Assembly: GCA_018417955.1 (NCBI GenBank)
Contig: JACTVC010000013.1
Coordinates: 704,633 to 768,632 of the forward strand
Direction: 5' to 3'
Source: Laccaria trichodermophora
Lineage: Eukaryota > Basidiomycota > Agaricomycetes > Agaricales > Hydnangiaceae
Length of the DNA: 64,000 nucleotides
Within the stretch, counting starts at the first letter, position 1. Each line of letters opens with the position of its first letter. Both the position numbers and the translations under genes were made by a program. The notes beneath the pieces are model-generated. The model was not told the origin of the DNA, ran no database searches, and saw nothing but the letters and a program-made list of their open reading frames with translations. This document shows positions 34,480-45,426 of this stretch, piece after piece.

Positions 34480-36020
34480 CATGCCCAAATTGCCGAAAAA
34501 AAACACCGCTTGAAGGATTTCTTTCATAGCACAACGACCAACACTCTGAGGTAGAAAAAAATGAGCTCATAGTCCGTCTGAAACGCGATAGCGGCACTGC
34601 CAAGATATGGCATTAATCATGGTGACAAATTTATCGTAATAAAAGGAAGGACCTTCTTGTGATATATGTCGATTTTTCTCTAACTCAAAGCCGAATCTGG
34701 TCTTGTATTGTGATCACTGGTTATAGAGGGTCCTTTCGAAAGCCATCAAATTCAGTGCAAGAACGATGGAACGATTGCACTGGCTCACATTATTCCGCAT
34801 GCAAGGATGAGCGTGGGTGTTAAAATAGCTGATGATCTGACGAGCATGCAGGCCAAGAAGCCAAACCTGGTCCGCAAAGATACCATCGAGAAGAACCTCC
34901 TTCACGCTGTCTCGAGTCATCGCACCCACGAGGTTCGGGAAGAGAGGAAAATGGGTTGAGAACGGCGGATTGCAAGAGGCTAGCCAAAGGAAGAGGGTTT
35001 GGTAACTCTAAAAGACCTTTGTCCCCTTAGAGAATACCTGTGTAGGCGTATATCCGGTAATTAGTATCAAGGGCAATGAACCCTTCTCGTCGTCTGGAGA
35101 TAGTGCTAGTAAACGTAAGAAGAGGTGGCGAAGGCGACGTCAGCTTGGTGGCGAAACGTGTGGGACTGAAATGCCGTGAGGCGTGAGGCGACCTGTCGAA
35201 ATAATGGAAAGGTTGAATGTACAGCAGCTGTTACGCCGCGCTGCATAAAGAGATTGCTGTCTAGTCAGCCCTCCAGCATTGCCTTTTGAGTTCAACTCAG
35301 ACATCGGTAGAGTATTCCTATGATTAATGTCAGATCTAGAAGGCTGGGCAGAAAATGACCGTGCCAAGTGACATGCATAAAAAATATGAAGCGTCTCCCA
35401 AATCCGGTCGGCGCGTCACGTTAAAAAGTGGACCACACCCAAAGCAATCGCGGCAAGGCGCAAGCAATGCGAGAGAATATCCGAGATCTGCTCGTCAGCT
35501 GCCGAAGTAGGCATCGGAAACCTCTAGATGAAGTCTGCATGGGGAATCCATTACAAAGAAGAATGCATTAGGCCACTGACATACCTAATAACTCGACATG
35601 AGTTAAGTGGATTGGGGGAGCCTGAACAAGCATCGTGACCAGAAAAGCACCGATCTACTTTTCTAGAGCAAAGCAAATCTTTCATGCAATGAAAAAATCT
35701 GTCATCCGATGAAACTTATCAGCCATTATGAAGAGACGCCAAAGCTTTTACCTGAGTTTCCGCGACCAGTTTCGTGAGGTTCTATGGAGTGCATGACTTC
35801 GGCGTAAGTTAACCCCAAATATCATTGAGGAAAACTCGCCTTGAAAGTCGGCAGTGAGGATAGATCCACAGCAGAGCTTGCAAATATGCAAACGACCCAA
35901 AGTGTTTGAAACATCATCGTGAAGCTTATCAAACACTGGCAATCGTAGATCTTGAGAGAAAATCTTCTTCAATTTACCCTCACGAGGGACCCAAGCGGCC
36001 AATGTCGAGGTTGGCACGGA
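34480..36020 (-). pseudogene. Pseudogene of TFIIH subunit Tfb2 (p52)
   Basis: Tfb2 is a core subunit of the transcription/repair factor TFIIH, normally essential. On the minus strand, recognisable blocks occur in the family's order: PTSTLAAWVPREGK (about 36010) with TLGRLHICKL and LTADFQGEFSS; a damaged LSxTQKAMLEGxL block (about 35290) with two in-frame stops; PTRFATKLTSPSPPLL (about 35150); REGFIALDTNYRIYAYT (about 35080); AVLNPFSSL then, in another frame, FPNLVGAMTRDSVKEVLLDG (about 34930); IISYFNTHAHPCMRNN; FELEKNRHISQEG; and DYELIFFYLRVLVVVL-stop-KKSFKRCFF (about 34500), where the stop falls at the usual Trp. Stops and frame changes that normal introns do not explain mark it as dead. An intact copy should exist elsewhere in the genome. 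Confidence 0.78.
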
Positions 36021-36430
36021 AAGAGAAAGCTAGAGAAAGCTCCCGATTGCTTGTCTTTGAGGACGCCAGTAGTCTGTAAATTATCGTTAAAGCGAATGAC
36101 AATCAATTGATGATCGATGAGCATCAAGCTGAACTTCACAGAGACGCGACGAGGGTCTCAATTAGTTCAACAAAGCGTTCGGCGACCGAGGTTTAAGAAA
36201 GAGCAACATCGCTTGGTTTTCTTCGCTGCACCGACCTCGTTGAGGTGAAGGTCCTGTAAATCTAGATCAAAAATTTGTTAGATAGCCGAGGTTAAGGTTA
36301 CATATGTAAATTTCACGTGACCGTTACGACGCGTCATTTTGCGGAAGTTCAGGCGTATTCTCAATCAGTCGTTGATCCTTTTTCTCGCACAGGTAATACA
36401 ACGTGAATTCATCCACAAAACTATACCTAT
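36021..36430. other. Short intergenic region before NAS6
   Basis: No gene seen. It probably holds the remains of the Tfb2 pseudogene start on the minus strand and the NAS6 promoter on the plus strand. Confidence 0.4.
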
Positions 36431-37704
36431 ATGTCTGGAGGACTGTCGATTCACTCCGCTGCCCAAAATAGTCTGTTTTCTCTTTGTAACTCACATATTG
36501 GACCGGAGACTACTAAACTGTCCTTTGACCACAGATCAGCTCTCTCTGCTTCGGGCATTACTTGCGGAGGATCCAAAACTCATTAACGTACCGGACGTGG
36601 TCATTAAACTTACTTTTTTACATTGCGTAGAGCTTGACTGAACTGTTACTAATAGGATGGACGCACCGCTCTTCATTGGGCTGCCTCCTCGGGTTCCGTC
36701 GACATTACGCGATTTCTCATTCACCAGAAAGCTGAAGTGGACAAAGGCGACGCAGGTGGATGGACCCCCCTTCACATCGCAGGTATATCTGTCTCTTTTC
36801 CCCTTGTAGAACGTTCATCATTTTCGGTGAACCCCAGTTAGCGCAGGGCATGAGGATGTTGTACAAGAGTTGATAGGTGCTGGCGCAGACGTAAATGGGT
36901 GAGATACATAACAAGATCCCCAACCTGAAATGTGTTGAAGCTTGTTCGACAGAAAGAACGACAAAGGAATAACCCCGTTGTAAGTCGTCCCAATGGCTGT
37001 CCTTGTGACACGGACAACAGCGGTCTATTTTTTCCAGGCATTACGCAGCATCGAAATCTCGTATCGATGTACGACGCCATTCTGTAAATATCACGAGTTT
37101 TTGCTTCTGATGATTTTTTCGCTTAGATTGGCAGGCTCCTGATTTCGAGGGGCGCAGATGTACGTCTATCACGACAACGTTTATGACCGAGGAGTTCTGA
37201 ACCATGTAAAGATAAATGCTAAGGATAAGGCCAACCAGCTGCCGCTGTACGAATACGCCCTTTATTTTTCTACCTTCTTGGAACCTCTTACCCTCATTGT
37301 TCAGACATCGCGCCGGGACGACTGGTTCTGTGGGGTTCATTCGCCTCTTGGTGGAGTCATCAACTCCTTCAAATAAGCTACGTCTCAATACGGGAGATCG
37401 CATGGGTATATCTCTCTTATCCTGTGCCCCTGCTTATCTTTGCCTGCTAACCTCCTTGCGTCAAGGGAACACCCCGCTACATCTTGCGATGGACTCGGCA
37501 CATGCTGAGGCCGCTGTGGTCCTCATAAACGCAGGTGCAGATCGAAGTCGGGTAGGTTCTCCACTCTTTTATCACGCTGTGGTTTCATTAATTCTCCTTT
37601 AGGAGAACCTGGATGGTGAGACAGCCGAACAAATTGAGGGGGTTGGAGGACAAGAACAGAAGCTTGCTAGGAAACATGTTGTCGATTTGTGTGGCAAACC
37701 ATGA
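36431..37704 (+). CDS. NAS6: Nas6 / PSMD10 (gankyrin), 26S proteasome assembly chaperone
   Basis: Nas6 is an ankyrin-repeat chaperone that binds the Rpt3 ATPase during assembly of the proteasome 19S base. About ten short exons join in phase, beginning 36431-36470 (MSGGLSIHSAAQ) and 36535-36596 (LLRALLAEDPKLINVPD). Repeats in order: DGRTALHWAASSGS, GGWTPLHIAVSAGHEDVV, KNDKGITPLHYAASKSRIDI, GRLLISRGADINAKDKANQ, HRAGTTGSVGFIRLL and GNTPLHLAMDSAHAEAAVV, and it ends ENLDGETAEQIEG...DLCGKP. The HYAASK and GNTPLHLA blocks are the signature that separates this protein from general ankyrin proteins. Introns are about 45-70 nt. Complete. Confidence 0.92.
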
Positions 37705-38980
37705 CGAGATCAGTTGTAACCTCTTAATGGACCAAATTTTACCATTTTTGATGCATCTACCGAAAGTCCAGACTTCCTTCTTTGGTCTGACAACCTGTGC
37801 CATAGGTGGGCTACTCAGGCGGGCTACTCTTCGGCCTCCTCTTCCCCCAGTGGGTGTTTCGAGGCCTTTGCAGCGTGGCGGCCTCTCTCGAAGACCAGAC
37901 TTTTGGGCCATCTAGCCTCCCTATACTCTTGATTGATATCGTACCCTGAAAGGTGCTAAGGTTAAACTCACATCCCCGATTTTGACGCGTTCTCAACGTT
38001 CAAAATGCAAAACTCCTGTCCGCCGGCTGGCGTAGTTTCCTCCTGACTCTCAGGTTCTTCGCCTCATGCGTATCTTTTTTGAGAGGGAACAGAATGAATC
38101 ACTTTTCGAACCTGATTTGATCCTTGAGCTTGTCTCGACGTCTTGGTCAAGCTCAATGGGAGACCCACATTCGTTGAAATCCCGAACCTTCGAACGACCC
38201 TTTGACATACGAATCCCACATGAAATCCCCGGGTCTCGTCATATTTCTGGACACAGGATTTTAATAATTTTCAGTCAACTCGGCCCGCCTTGAGCACTCA
38301 AGACCTCAGGATGCATCTGTGAATCGAATGATGAGCCTCGAGAGTCATTGGTTTTTTTCTCTTACACTCACCCAAGTTTGAGCTATACCAGCCTTGGGTT
38401 CTGGAGGAGCCAAATTGCCATGTTCTCATCGGTAAGTGGTAGGTGGCACCTGTTACCTGTCTTGAAGCGATGCTCAGCTCGGAACTACAACAGCCAAAGC
38501 CTCAAAGGCCTAAGGCCTTTGTTGTCAGGGAAAAGAATGGCCATTGAAGATTTCGCGGGAACTAGCTGCGAGGTGCTTTGTCTCCGCATTGAAATATTGT
38601 GTTCTACTTGTCTAGTGCGTCACTTCTTGCTTTCAGGTCAAGCGTTTTGTTGAAAGTATAACAAAACCTGCTCTCAAGCTACACGCTATCTCTCAAGAGA
38701 TTGCCACGGGGATAGGGTCGGTTGTCATATTGTGCAAACCGAACTTGCGCATGCTGGTATACGTGTCTTTACTTACCTCGGTGTGGTCCTCTACTATTTC
38801 GCACTGAATGCAAAAAAAAAATCTAGGCGACTTTGTAATTCTTTGAGACCTTCTACGGGGGACAAGACAACCCTTTGTCTTGATTGGTCATGATTGCTAC
38901 GCGTCGGCGTCACGTGGGAGTGTCTTTTTCTAGTGGCGCCTTCCGTAGGCTCTTGACCAGCAACCACCACCTTCCCGACA
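37705..38980. other. No confident gene
   Basis: About 1.3 kb. Open frames near 38066-38293 and 38348-38653 on the plus strand have no recognisable family. A poly-A tract near 38812 precedes the promoter of the RING-like gene. Confidence 0.4.
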
Positions 38981-40735
38981 ATGGCGACGGTCGTTGAGCG
39001 TTCCATGTCGGCCTTCAACGATGCTTCCACAGATCAACAGCGGGCACAAAGAGGACCTGTCGAAATCATCGACGTTGACCTCCTCGCTGATAACGACCAA
39101 TTTACAACCACCTTTCCAAGCCAATCTCCACGTCCTCAAGGACCACCCGCAACAAAAAGGGTGAGGCGGGTGCCTCTGCCTCGGCCAGCTCAAAGGCGTC
39201 CAGCGATTGCAGAGACTATTTCGATTGATGACAGTGATGATGATATCGTCGTAGAAGGGCCTACTGTGGGGAGCAGCTCTCAACAATGTAAGCAAATTTA
39301 GTTGCAAGGTTGTATGTCTCATTAACACATCATTTTTTCAGCTCAACCTCGTCGTAGTCGACTATTCTCCCCTCCTCCCCGAGACGCGCCTCTCGTGATG
39401 ATCCCTCCAATGCCCCGTATCCCACGACAATATGCGGACCAAACATCTTTGCCTATGCGACGTAGGCCTCCACCTCACCCATCTCCGCCTGTCGTACGAC
39501 CTATCGAGCAACCACTCCCTTTTGAGATGCCCGCTGCTGGCCCAAGCTCTCCATCGCGTCGACAACGACGAATGGCGCCGGTTCGCATGGATCGTCATCG
39601 TTCCCCCTACCATATGCCAGCGATGAGCCTTGGAGGTGCTCTCCTTTCTGGCGCACGTGCTCGCGCCGCACAGGAACGTTTGGATGAGCTGCAAGCTAGA
39701 ACGGCGGCGCCCGGCTTCTTTCGACGTTCACTTGGCCGTTTTTTGGCGCCGCGAGTTCCTCAACAAGATGAAGACGAACGGCTTGCACTCCTATTGTCCT
39801 TACAGGATGATGCAAGAGCGGAAAATTGGCGAGACCAGGTGCTACGTCTGCGGACGTTTGGGACTGGCGCGAGGACGGGCTATGAAGAGCTTCAACAAAA
39901 GCCTCGAGAGGAGGAGTATAAGCCAGAGTACACGCATCCTACTCCACCGGAGCCATCATATACATTTGACTTTGCAGTTCCGTCTTCGCCTCCCTCAGGT
40001 TCCAGGTCTTTTTTCCCTGCTTCATCAAAGGATGCCCCTATTATTGTTGGCGACGATGAACCAGAAGCCGGACCATCATCATCCTCGAAGCAGTCAGCTC
40101 CGTCTGACCCACCAAAGATTAACGCTCTTCTTATTTGCGCTTCTTGCTTGGAGCCTTTGGTTCTCAATGCTGGTCTTTCCCCTGAAGACGCAAAGGATAG
40201 GCGCGTGTGGGGGCTAAGATGTGGACATCTTATTGACGGGAAGTGCCTTGCTGAGATAGGTCAGCCGCAGCCGGAACAAACGCCAGCGGATGTGAAGGGG
40301 AAAAGAAAGGCAAATCCAAGATCAACTGTGGCCTTGCAACCCTATGGTAGTCATGACGAAGAAGGGGCCCGGCCGTCTTGTGAACACAGTAGCTCTTTGC
40401 CTCCGGAGAGTAATAGCATTCGTTCTCGGCTTCGCTCAAGGCCTCATCTCCAAATGCCCGCTCAACCACAATCCCAGCCATCTTCATCTCATGCTTCTCC
40501 TTCACCATTTTCGGTTCCTCCGCCCCCTTTACAACCTCCTAAACAGCGCAAACGCCCAGCGAAGACTACCGCGGATAAGAAGCGCAGGATTGAGGATACT
40601 TTTGCGTGGCCATGCCCTATTGGTAGCTGTGGCAAGCTTCACTATAGCGTTAAGGTACTTGGAGTGTGGGGACCTGAGAAAGAAAGTTTGGTCAAGGGAT
40701 CTGAGTCACGGGGCGCTATTGCCATATTCGCGTAA
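38981..40735 (+). CDS. RING-like zinc-binding nuclear protein, candidate E3 ligase
   Basis: Two exons, 38981-39287 and 39342-40735, joined by a 54-nt intron in phase. The N-terminal part is disordered, with VEIIDVD and AETISIDDSDDDIVVEGP, which resemble SUMO-interaction motifs (short hydrophobic cores next to acidic residues). A Pro/Arg-rich region and a helical block (EDERLALLLSLQDDARAEN) follow. The zinc-binding part begins LICASCLEPL, continues GLRCGHLIDGKCLAEIG and, after a long basic insert with PKQRKRPAKTTADKKRR, ends WPCPIGSCGKLHYSV and GAIAIFA. The Cys-x2-Cys / Cys-x-His-x4-Cys / Cys...Cys pattern is RING-like with a large loop. SUMO-targeted ligase activity is inference. Complete by inspection. 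Confidence 0.75.
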
Positions 40736-41089
40736 ACTGTTGGACGGATCGTCGGTGGGCTCTTCTACCCAATTGATGATTGCAGTGGTCCTTTTGTTCG
40801 CGGTGGTATTTTGCTTGCCCTTGACTGGTGCTCCCACCAGAGGCTGCAACCTAATCTTGCATGTGTGTCTATTTACCTGTAAAATGTGCTTTTGTTGTCT
40901 GCTTTCTTGTAACTATGCTGGGCCTGAAGCTGAAGCGCTGAAGGTTCGGACACGGAGCTTCACCAAACGCTCTTGATGTCACCCACAAAAAATGCAAATC
41001 ACGTGAAGGTTTGCAAATGGCGTTCTTCGGTCTTGAACGTTGTTCAAATTGCACTACTCGCTGTGCTAACTTGGCGCTAACCACATTGC
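40736..41089. other. Intergenic, no gene seen
   Basis: About 350 bases between the RING-like gene and the C2/APH gene. Open frames here are short and unremarkable; this is probably 3' untranslated sequence and promoter. Confidence 0.4.
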
Positions 41090-42605
41090 ATGTACATCAA
41101 CAATCCGCGTCGCAAACCCATTGATCTCGGCAGGTGGGCCTTTTTTCAAGACGTTCACTATATTATAGCAGCTGATCTCCTTCCTAGATACGATAGGCTT
41201 CTCATTCGAGGCATGCAGACCTCTGTTTTCCTCGCGAGGGGACCAGACTGATAAGTTCGATGTGCCAGTATTGCATGCCGAGAACCTTCCATTGAGGCCT
41301 CACGTTCATATCAATGTACAAGTCGACGACACGACATATTACAGAACAGAGAAATCTAGGCAGGGTCAGAATTCCCGTTGGCCCAAAGAAGAGTTCATCA
41401 CGTACGTTATCAGTTGTCGTTTCTCGACTTCCTCCTCTCAAATTCTGAACTAACCAATAATTAGGCCATATTTTACCGACTCTCGTATTGAAGTAGTCGT
41501 ATTCCACGATGATGAACGTTTAGGCGAGGCACAAGCCCCGATCAGGCGCCTGTTGGGTGAAATCGCGGTCGAAAAGAGTGGGTTTTATTTTGACTTGCTC
41601 TCTTTGTTCCCGCTCCTAACTTTGGTGTTCGAAGCTCATGCCTTGAAATTGTGGCACCCTGAACTTGACTCGGACGATCCAATTCAACTCACTCGCTCGG
41701 TCACGCTGCATATGGCACCTCTGCCGCCTTTCATAGCGGACTCGTTACCCCAATACCAGCTTCCTCCAACTCCCTCGTCTTGTCAGTTTCTTGACGAATC
41801 CTTGCTCGCTGGACCCGTCTTCAACCCTTCACCTCATGATAAAGCACGTATTTTATCTGCTTGGGCCAGCGTACCACCGCATGTTGAGCCAGGGATGACG
41901 TCTATTCGCCTCCTGGATAGCTCCCTGGTAGTTAAGTGCGGGGGTCAACATATCATTCGAGAGGCCATGGCAATGATGCATATCCGACAGCAAACATCTA
42001 TTCCAGTGCCGATGGTACACTTTTGCTTCCAGGATGGAAGAGCATCCTATCTCGTCATGGACCGAGTTAAAGGCCGTTCTCTTGATACATGCCTGTCCGA
42101 GATCCCGGATCAGCAGTTGAAGAATGTCGTCGGTCAGCTGGCCGGCTTCATTCAACAACTTAGGAAACTGGGTAGCAGCAAGACAATGGGATCCTGGCCA
42201 TCTGGACCATATGACAATGTATTGTTTGACCCACCCCCTCTGCGGGAGATCCATGACATGCAAGAGTTTCAAGCGTATTGGATTTACCGTCTTGGTACAT
42301 TGATGGGACTACCCGAAATCCCTTCAGCCTTGCGCGAAGTTGGAGAAAAACATGACGTCGTGTTAGCGCATGGAGACCTGGCGCCCAGGAATATCATGGT
42401 GGATGTTGGAGAGATCACTGGCATAATAGATTGGGAAACTCTCGGATGGTATCCTGACTTTTGGGAACTCATGATGGCCGCGAAGGGATTGAGTCTCTCG
42501 TCCAAGTGGAAGACCGAGCTCTCCTTGGTGTTCGGACAACAACCCCACTGTTCGGACCAATATGAAAGGGTGTTGTTTGACGTGTTTTCCAGGCAGTGGA
42601 CTTGA
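41090..42605 (+). CDS. C2-domain plus APH-like kinase protein (possible fusion)
   Basis: A C2-like exon at 41256-41401 (VLHAENLPLRPHVHINVQV, then TTYYRTEKSRQGQNSRWPKE) splices in phase to 41465, which reads TPYFTDSRIEVVVFHDDE and GEAQAPIRRLLG, again C2-like. From there the frame runs to 42605 with no stop. The second half is an aminoglycoside-phosphotransferase-like kinase: SLVVKCGG, QQTSIPVPMV, YLVMDRVKGRSL, VLAHGDLAPRNIMVD (catalytic loop) and GIIDWETLGWYPDFWEL (metal-binding loop). C2 domains bind membranes; APH-like proteins phosphorylate small molecules or proteins, substrate unknown. An intron near 41577-41633 may remove a hydrophobic stretch between the domains. The first exon and true start are uncertain; an ATG at 41712 would give the APH part alone (297 residues). 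Confidence 0.6.
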
Positions 42606-43129
42606 TCGTCATTCATCTGTTCACAGTACTCCACCGTGACGTTCCAAACAGAATCGTTGTTCTCATGCGTTTCCACATCACCAACTTCAATAGTGCATCC
42701 TTAGCTCTCAGGAGGGTTGCGATTAGGATCTGGCCTCAAACTCAACAGGACCCAAATCATGTGATCCGATGATTGTGTGCGCAAAATTTGTCCGGCGTTT
42801 ATTCTATCCATCCATTTCATCCTTTCCGATGGGACCAACTCCAACCCACGCAGGGTCGGCAAACCACGCGAAGACCGGACTCACCTGAATAATCCCCCTC
42901 GGGCAGGGACACAGACTCCGTGATCTGATTCCTACATCAAGTTTCTATGTTAAAACTCGTGTTCTCCGAGTTTTCCAGATCTTTCCTGCTCCCACCTTTC
43001 GTGAGTCATCAACATGCGCTGTCGCTTTCTTATCCTCTGCTTATTTTGTCACTAGTTTCACAAGTTCAAAGAACTAGCTCACTGAACACAGCCATCCTTC
43101 AACGCTTCAGGCTAATCGATTTGCATATC
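42606..43129. other. Intergenic, no separate gene seen
   Basis: About 520 bases. An in-frame ATG at 42947 would extend the next gene by 61 residues, but the extension is Ser/Leu-rich without conservation cues and is more likely 5' untranslated. Confidence 0.4.
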
Positions 43130-43666
43130 ATGGTCGATTATGAGAAGCTACCTAATATGGGACGTCCTCGCAACGTCATAGAACCACCAGGAATTGACCA
43201 TCTCTATCCCGATCGGTCTCTCCCCCTCGCCGTTAACCTCGTGGTTTGGGAATGTCCCGGTGTTCCCCATGGTGAGCAACACTGGGCAATGGGTTGGCAG
43301 GTTGGAAGCACATTACAGTACGGGAATGTCCCCGTTCTCCGACTCCTTTCTGTTACTAGAGAGATCGGCCCCCAAGGCCCGGTTGACCATCTCACCAATT
43401 GGGGACCAAAAACTAGAACCGCTGGCATACCCACACAAACATATGGAGTTTTTCGACCCATCGCCACTTTGAGTTATGATCAGAGGCAGCGGCTTGAGGC
43501 GATTGCAGCAGCAGAGCCCGTCCTCAAGCCCAATGGCTGGTGGAACTGCCAGAACTGGACGGTCTCTATTTTGATCAAGGCGATCGAGGCTGGCGTATTC
43601 ACTCACCAAGAAGTATTTCAAGTACTCAGTCAAGCGGGTTGGAGTCAGCCGTGGCGATCGTTCTGA
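43130..43666 (+). CDS. Single-exon protein with conserved-looking His and NCQNW motifs, function unknown
   Basis: 178 residues without introns, starting MVDYEKLPNMGRPRNVIEPP. Landmarks are LVVWECPGVPHGEQHWAMGW in the N-terminal half, then a Gly/Pro-containing middle, and NGWWNCQNWTVSILIKAIEA near residue 140. Similar 'NCQNW' proteins are common in agarics. A His in the first half and a Cys in an N-C-Q-N-W turn before a helix recall circularly permuted NlpC/P60 or PPPDE-type thiol hydrolases, but this is inference from motif layout only. It ends WSQPWRSF. The start is the last Met before the conserved part; a longer form from 42947 is possible. Confidence 0.7.
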   Translation: MVDYEKLPNMGRPRNVIEPPGIDHLYPDRSLPLAVNLVVWECPGVPHGEQHWAMGWQVGSTLQYGNVPVLRLLSVTREIGPQGPVDHLTNWGPKTRTAGIPTQTYGVFRPIATLSYDQRQRLEAIAAAEPVLKPNGWWNCQNWTVSILIKAIEAGVFTHQEVFQVLSQAGWSQPWRSF

Positions 43667-44499
43667 TCGATTTGGATGATGTTATCAATCCCTACCAAAA
43701 ACCCACTCCGCATGTTAATTTCTTGTAACAACACGACACGCCCCTGTTCTTGCCCCGATAAATATCCCTTATGTGTCTTCGTTGCAGTCAAGCTTACCAC
43801 TTTGCAGCGGCTGTCAGCAACACAACGGGATGAATGTTAGTCCATGAATCAGTGTAAACGATGTTCACCCATACTGACAGCGGATGTGCAGTCTCACGTT
43901 GGCTTGAGAGTGAATTCTTCGAATCTCTTGGTCCATAAACGAATTTCGGAGAATCACGCATCGATTCTCAAGTTGAGTCGTTGAGTACCACTCCGCGAAC
44001 TTTGATTAGATCCGCGCCACTCCCTTGGACATGGCCGCGATCCACAGTGCCCCAAGCCCAGTAAGGTCCCATCAACCTGTACGACGGGCACTGGAACTCA
44101 GAACAAGCTGCGCTTTGCGTCGAGTTGATTTGTCTCACGCTTTGACCAGCAGACAACGATAAATGAGCACAACAATTGCTCTTCAAGCTGATACAAGAGA
44201 CAACGCAAATAATTGTTGTTTGCGCCGCGACGAGGGCTCCGCTCATATTTATTTGTTGTCCTGACAGTGCGGTCACTGACAATGAAATTAGCGTAAATCA
44301 CAACAATGCTGGTCAAGGTACCCGATACATCTCGAAGCCCTTCCACGGTGGACCAGGCGCATCAATTGTGCTGACTTAGATACCGAAGTCGTAACGAAGT
44401 GAAGAAACCCGCTTTGGCCTCGTCTTACATTTGCTTTGGGCGTCTCTATTTCGTATAAAAGGTTTGGTTTTTCTGGATATTTCGTTACCCATCACAACG
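43667..44499. other. Intergenic with promoter, no gene
   Basis: About 830 bases. Short open frames on both strands around 43970-44380 lack family resemblance. Confidence 0.4.
44454..44460 (+). promoter_or_regulatory. TATA box of the zinc-finger gene
   Basis: TATAAAA lies 40 bases upstream of the ATG at 44500, a typical core-promoter spacing. Confidence 0.55.
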
Positions 44500-45426
44500 A
44501 TGGCTCACACAGCCTATCCCATACCCCTATTTCAAGCCGTACACTCTTTTGATCCATCTTTACCACAACGATCCGACCACATTCAGTTGTCGATGTCTAC
44601 CTATCCACAGTTGAGCGGCACGCCTCAATTTGTTTTTCCAGCTCGCCGTCGATATTCATCATTTCCTCACATTTCGACCGCTTTCCCCGATCTTGCCGCT
44701 GATAGAACGGTCACGGAGCAGCCCTCGTTCAATGACCATGAGGCAGCATATCAGCAGCTCAATTTCTTTGAGGATCAGCATGGATGCGCCTTCAAAGTGG
44801 AAGATTCTCCGCCGATTCTGATCGATGCTTCATGTGAAGTCAGCCTTGTGTCAGGGCAAAGCCATTCAGATGAGGGCTACGCTCAATGCGCCACCGGTTC
44901 GCAAGGACGCGCCTCTGTCAAATCGTCCTCGTCGGGTTGTGGGTCCAGTGACGCCGACTCGGAAGCTGCACCATCCCTTCTACCGAAACGGGAGAAGGCG
45001 TGTTGTGGAGCGATTCGGAGTGGCGGTAGGTGGAAAGCTCAAGATCCAGAGAGCCGTTTTGTCATTTGCAAATATGGCGAACGAGAGGGTCAGACATGCG
45101 GTGCCATCATCAAGGTATTCCGTGGCAGACGCTCCCAGCTACAAAACCACTTGTACGAGGTTCACTGGGACGGCGATAAAACCGGCACAGCAGAATGTTT
45201 ATGGGGCCCTCCGAATCACGCTTGTCCAAGCGAAGTGCCTATGAAGAAGGAGGCAATGGCGCGCCACATCCTCGACAGTCCGCATTCATTTGGTGACCGC
45301 GACGCGGACGAACCAGCTCGCAAGATAGTTTTCAATGAATTTTTGTGCCCCTATTGCGGAAAACCCTTCTGTCGCTCCGACTCAATGTTTCGTCACGTCA
45401 CATTCAACAGGTGCGGCTGGAAATAG
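44500..45426 (+). CDS. C2H2-type zinc-finger protein
   Basis: A single exon of 308 residues, starting MAHTAYPIPLFQAVHSFDPS. The first two thirds are Ser/Pro-rich and acidic, without a fold I recognise, and could be a regulatory region. The C-terminal third has two zinc-binding blocks. The first is FVICKYGEREGQTCGAIIK followed by SQLQNHLYEVHW (Cys...Cys...His-x4-His). The second is FLCPYCGKPFCRSDSMFRH with a final Cys five residues later (C-x2-C-x12-H-x5-C). This layout recurs in agaric putative transcription factors. Nuclear DNA binding is likely but the target is unknown. The next upstream in-frame start (44431) lies before the TATA box and is unlikely to be used. Confidence 0.75.
   Translation: MAHTAYPIPLFQAVHSFDPSLPQRSDHIQLSMSTYPQLSGTPQFVFPARRRYSSFPHISTAFPDLAADRTVTEQPSFNDHEAAYQQLNFFEDQHGCAFKVEDSPPILIDASCEVSLVSGQSHSDEGYAQCATGSQGRASVKSSSSGCGSSDADSEAAPSLLPKREKACCGAIRSGGRWKAQDPESRFVICKYGEREGQTCGAIIKVFRGRRSQLQNHLYEVHWDGDKTGTAECLWGPPNHACPSEVPMKKEAMARHILDSPHSFGDRDADEPARKIVFNEFLCPYCGKPFCRSDSMFRHVTFNRCGWK

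Noticed and set aside
39630..40217. Plus-strand 195-residue open frame overlapping the RING-like gene
   Set aside because: It is the out-of-frame shadow of exon 2; the RING frame has motifs and the correct splice phase.
44098..44379. Opposed short open frames upstream of the zinc-finger gene
   Set aside because: No family resemblance and no splice support; they lie in the promoter interval.
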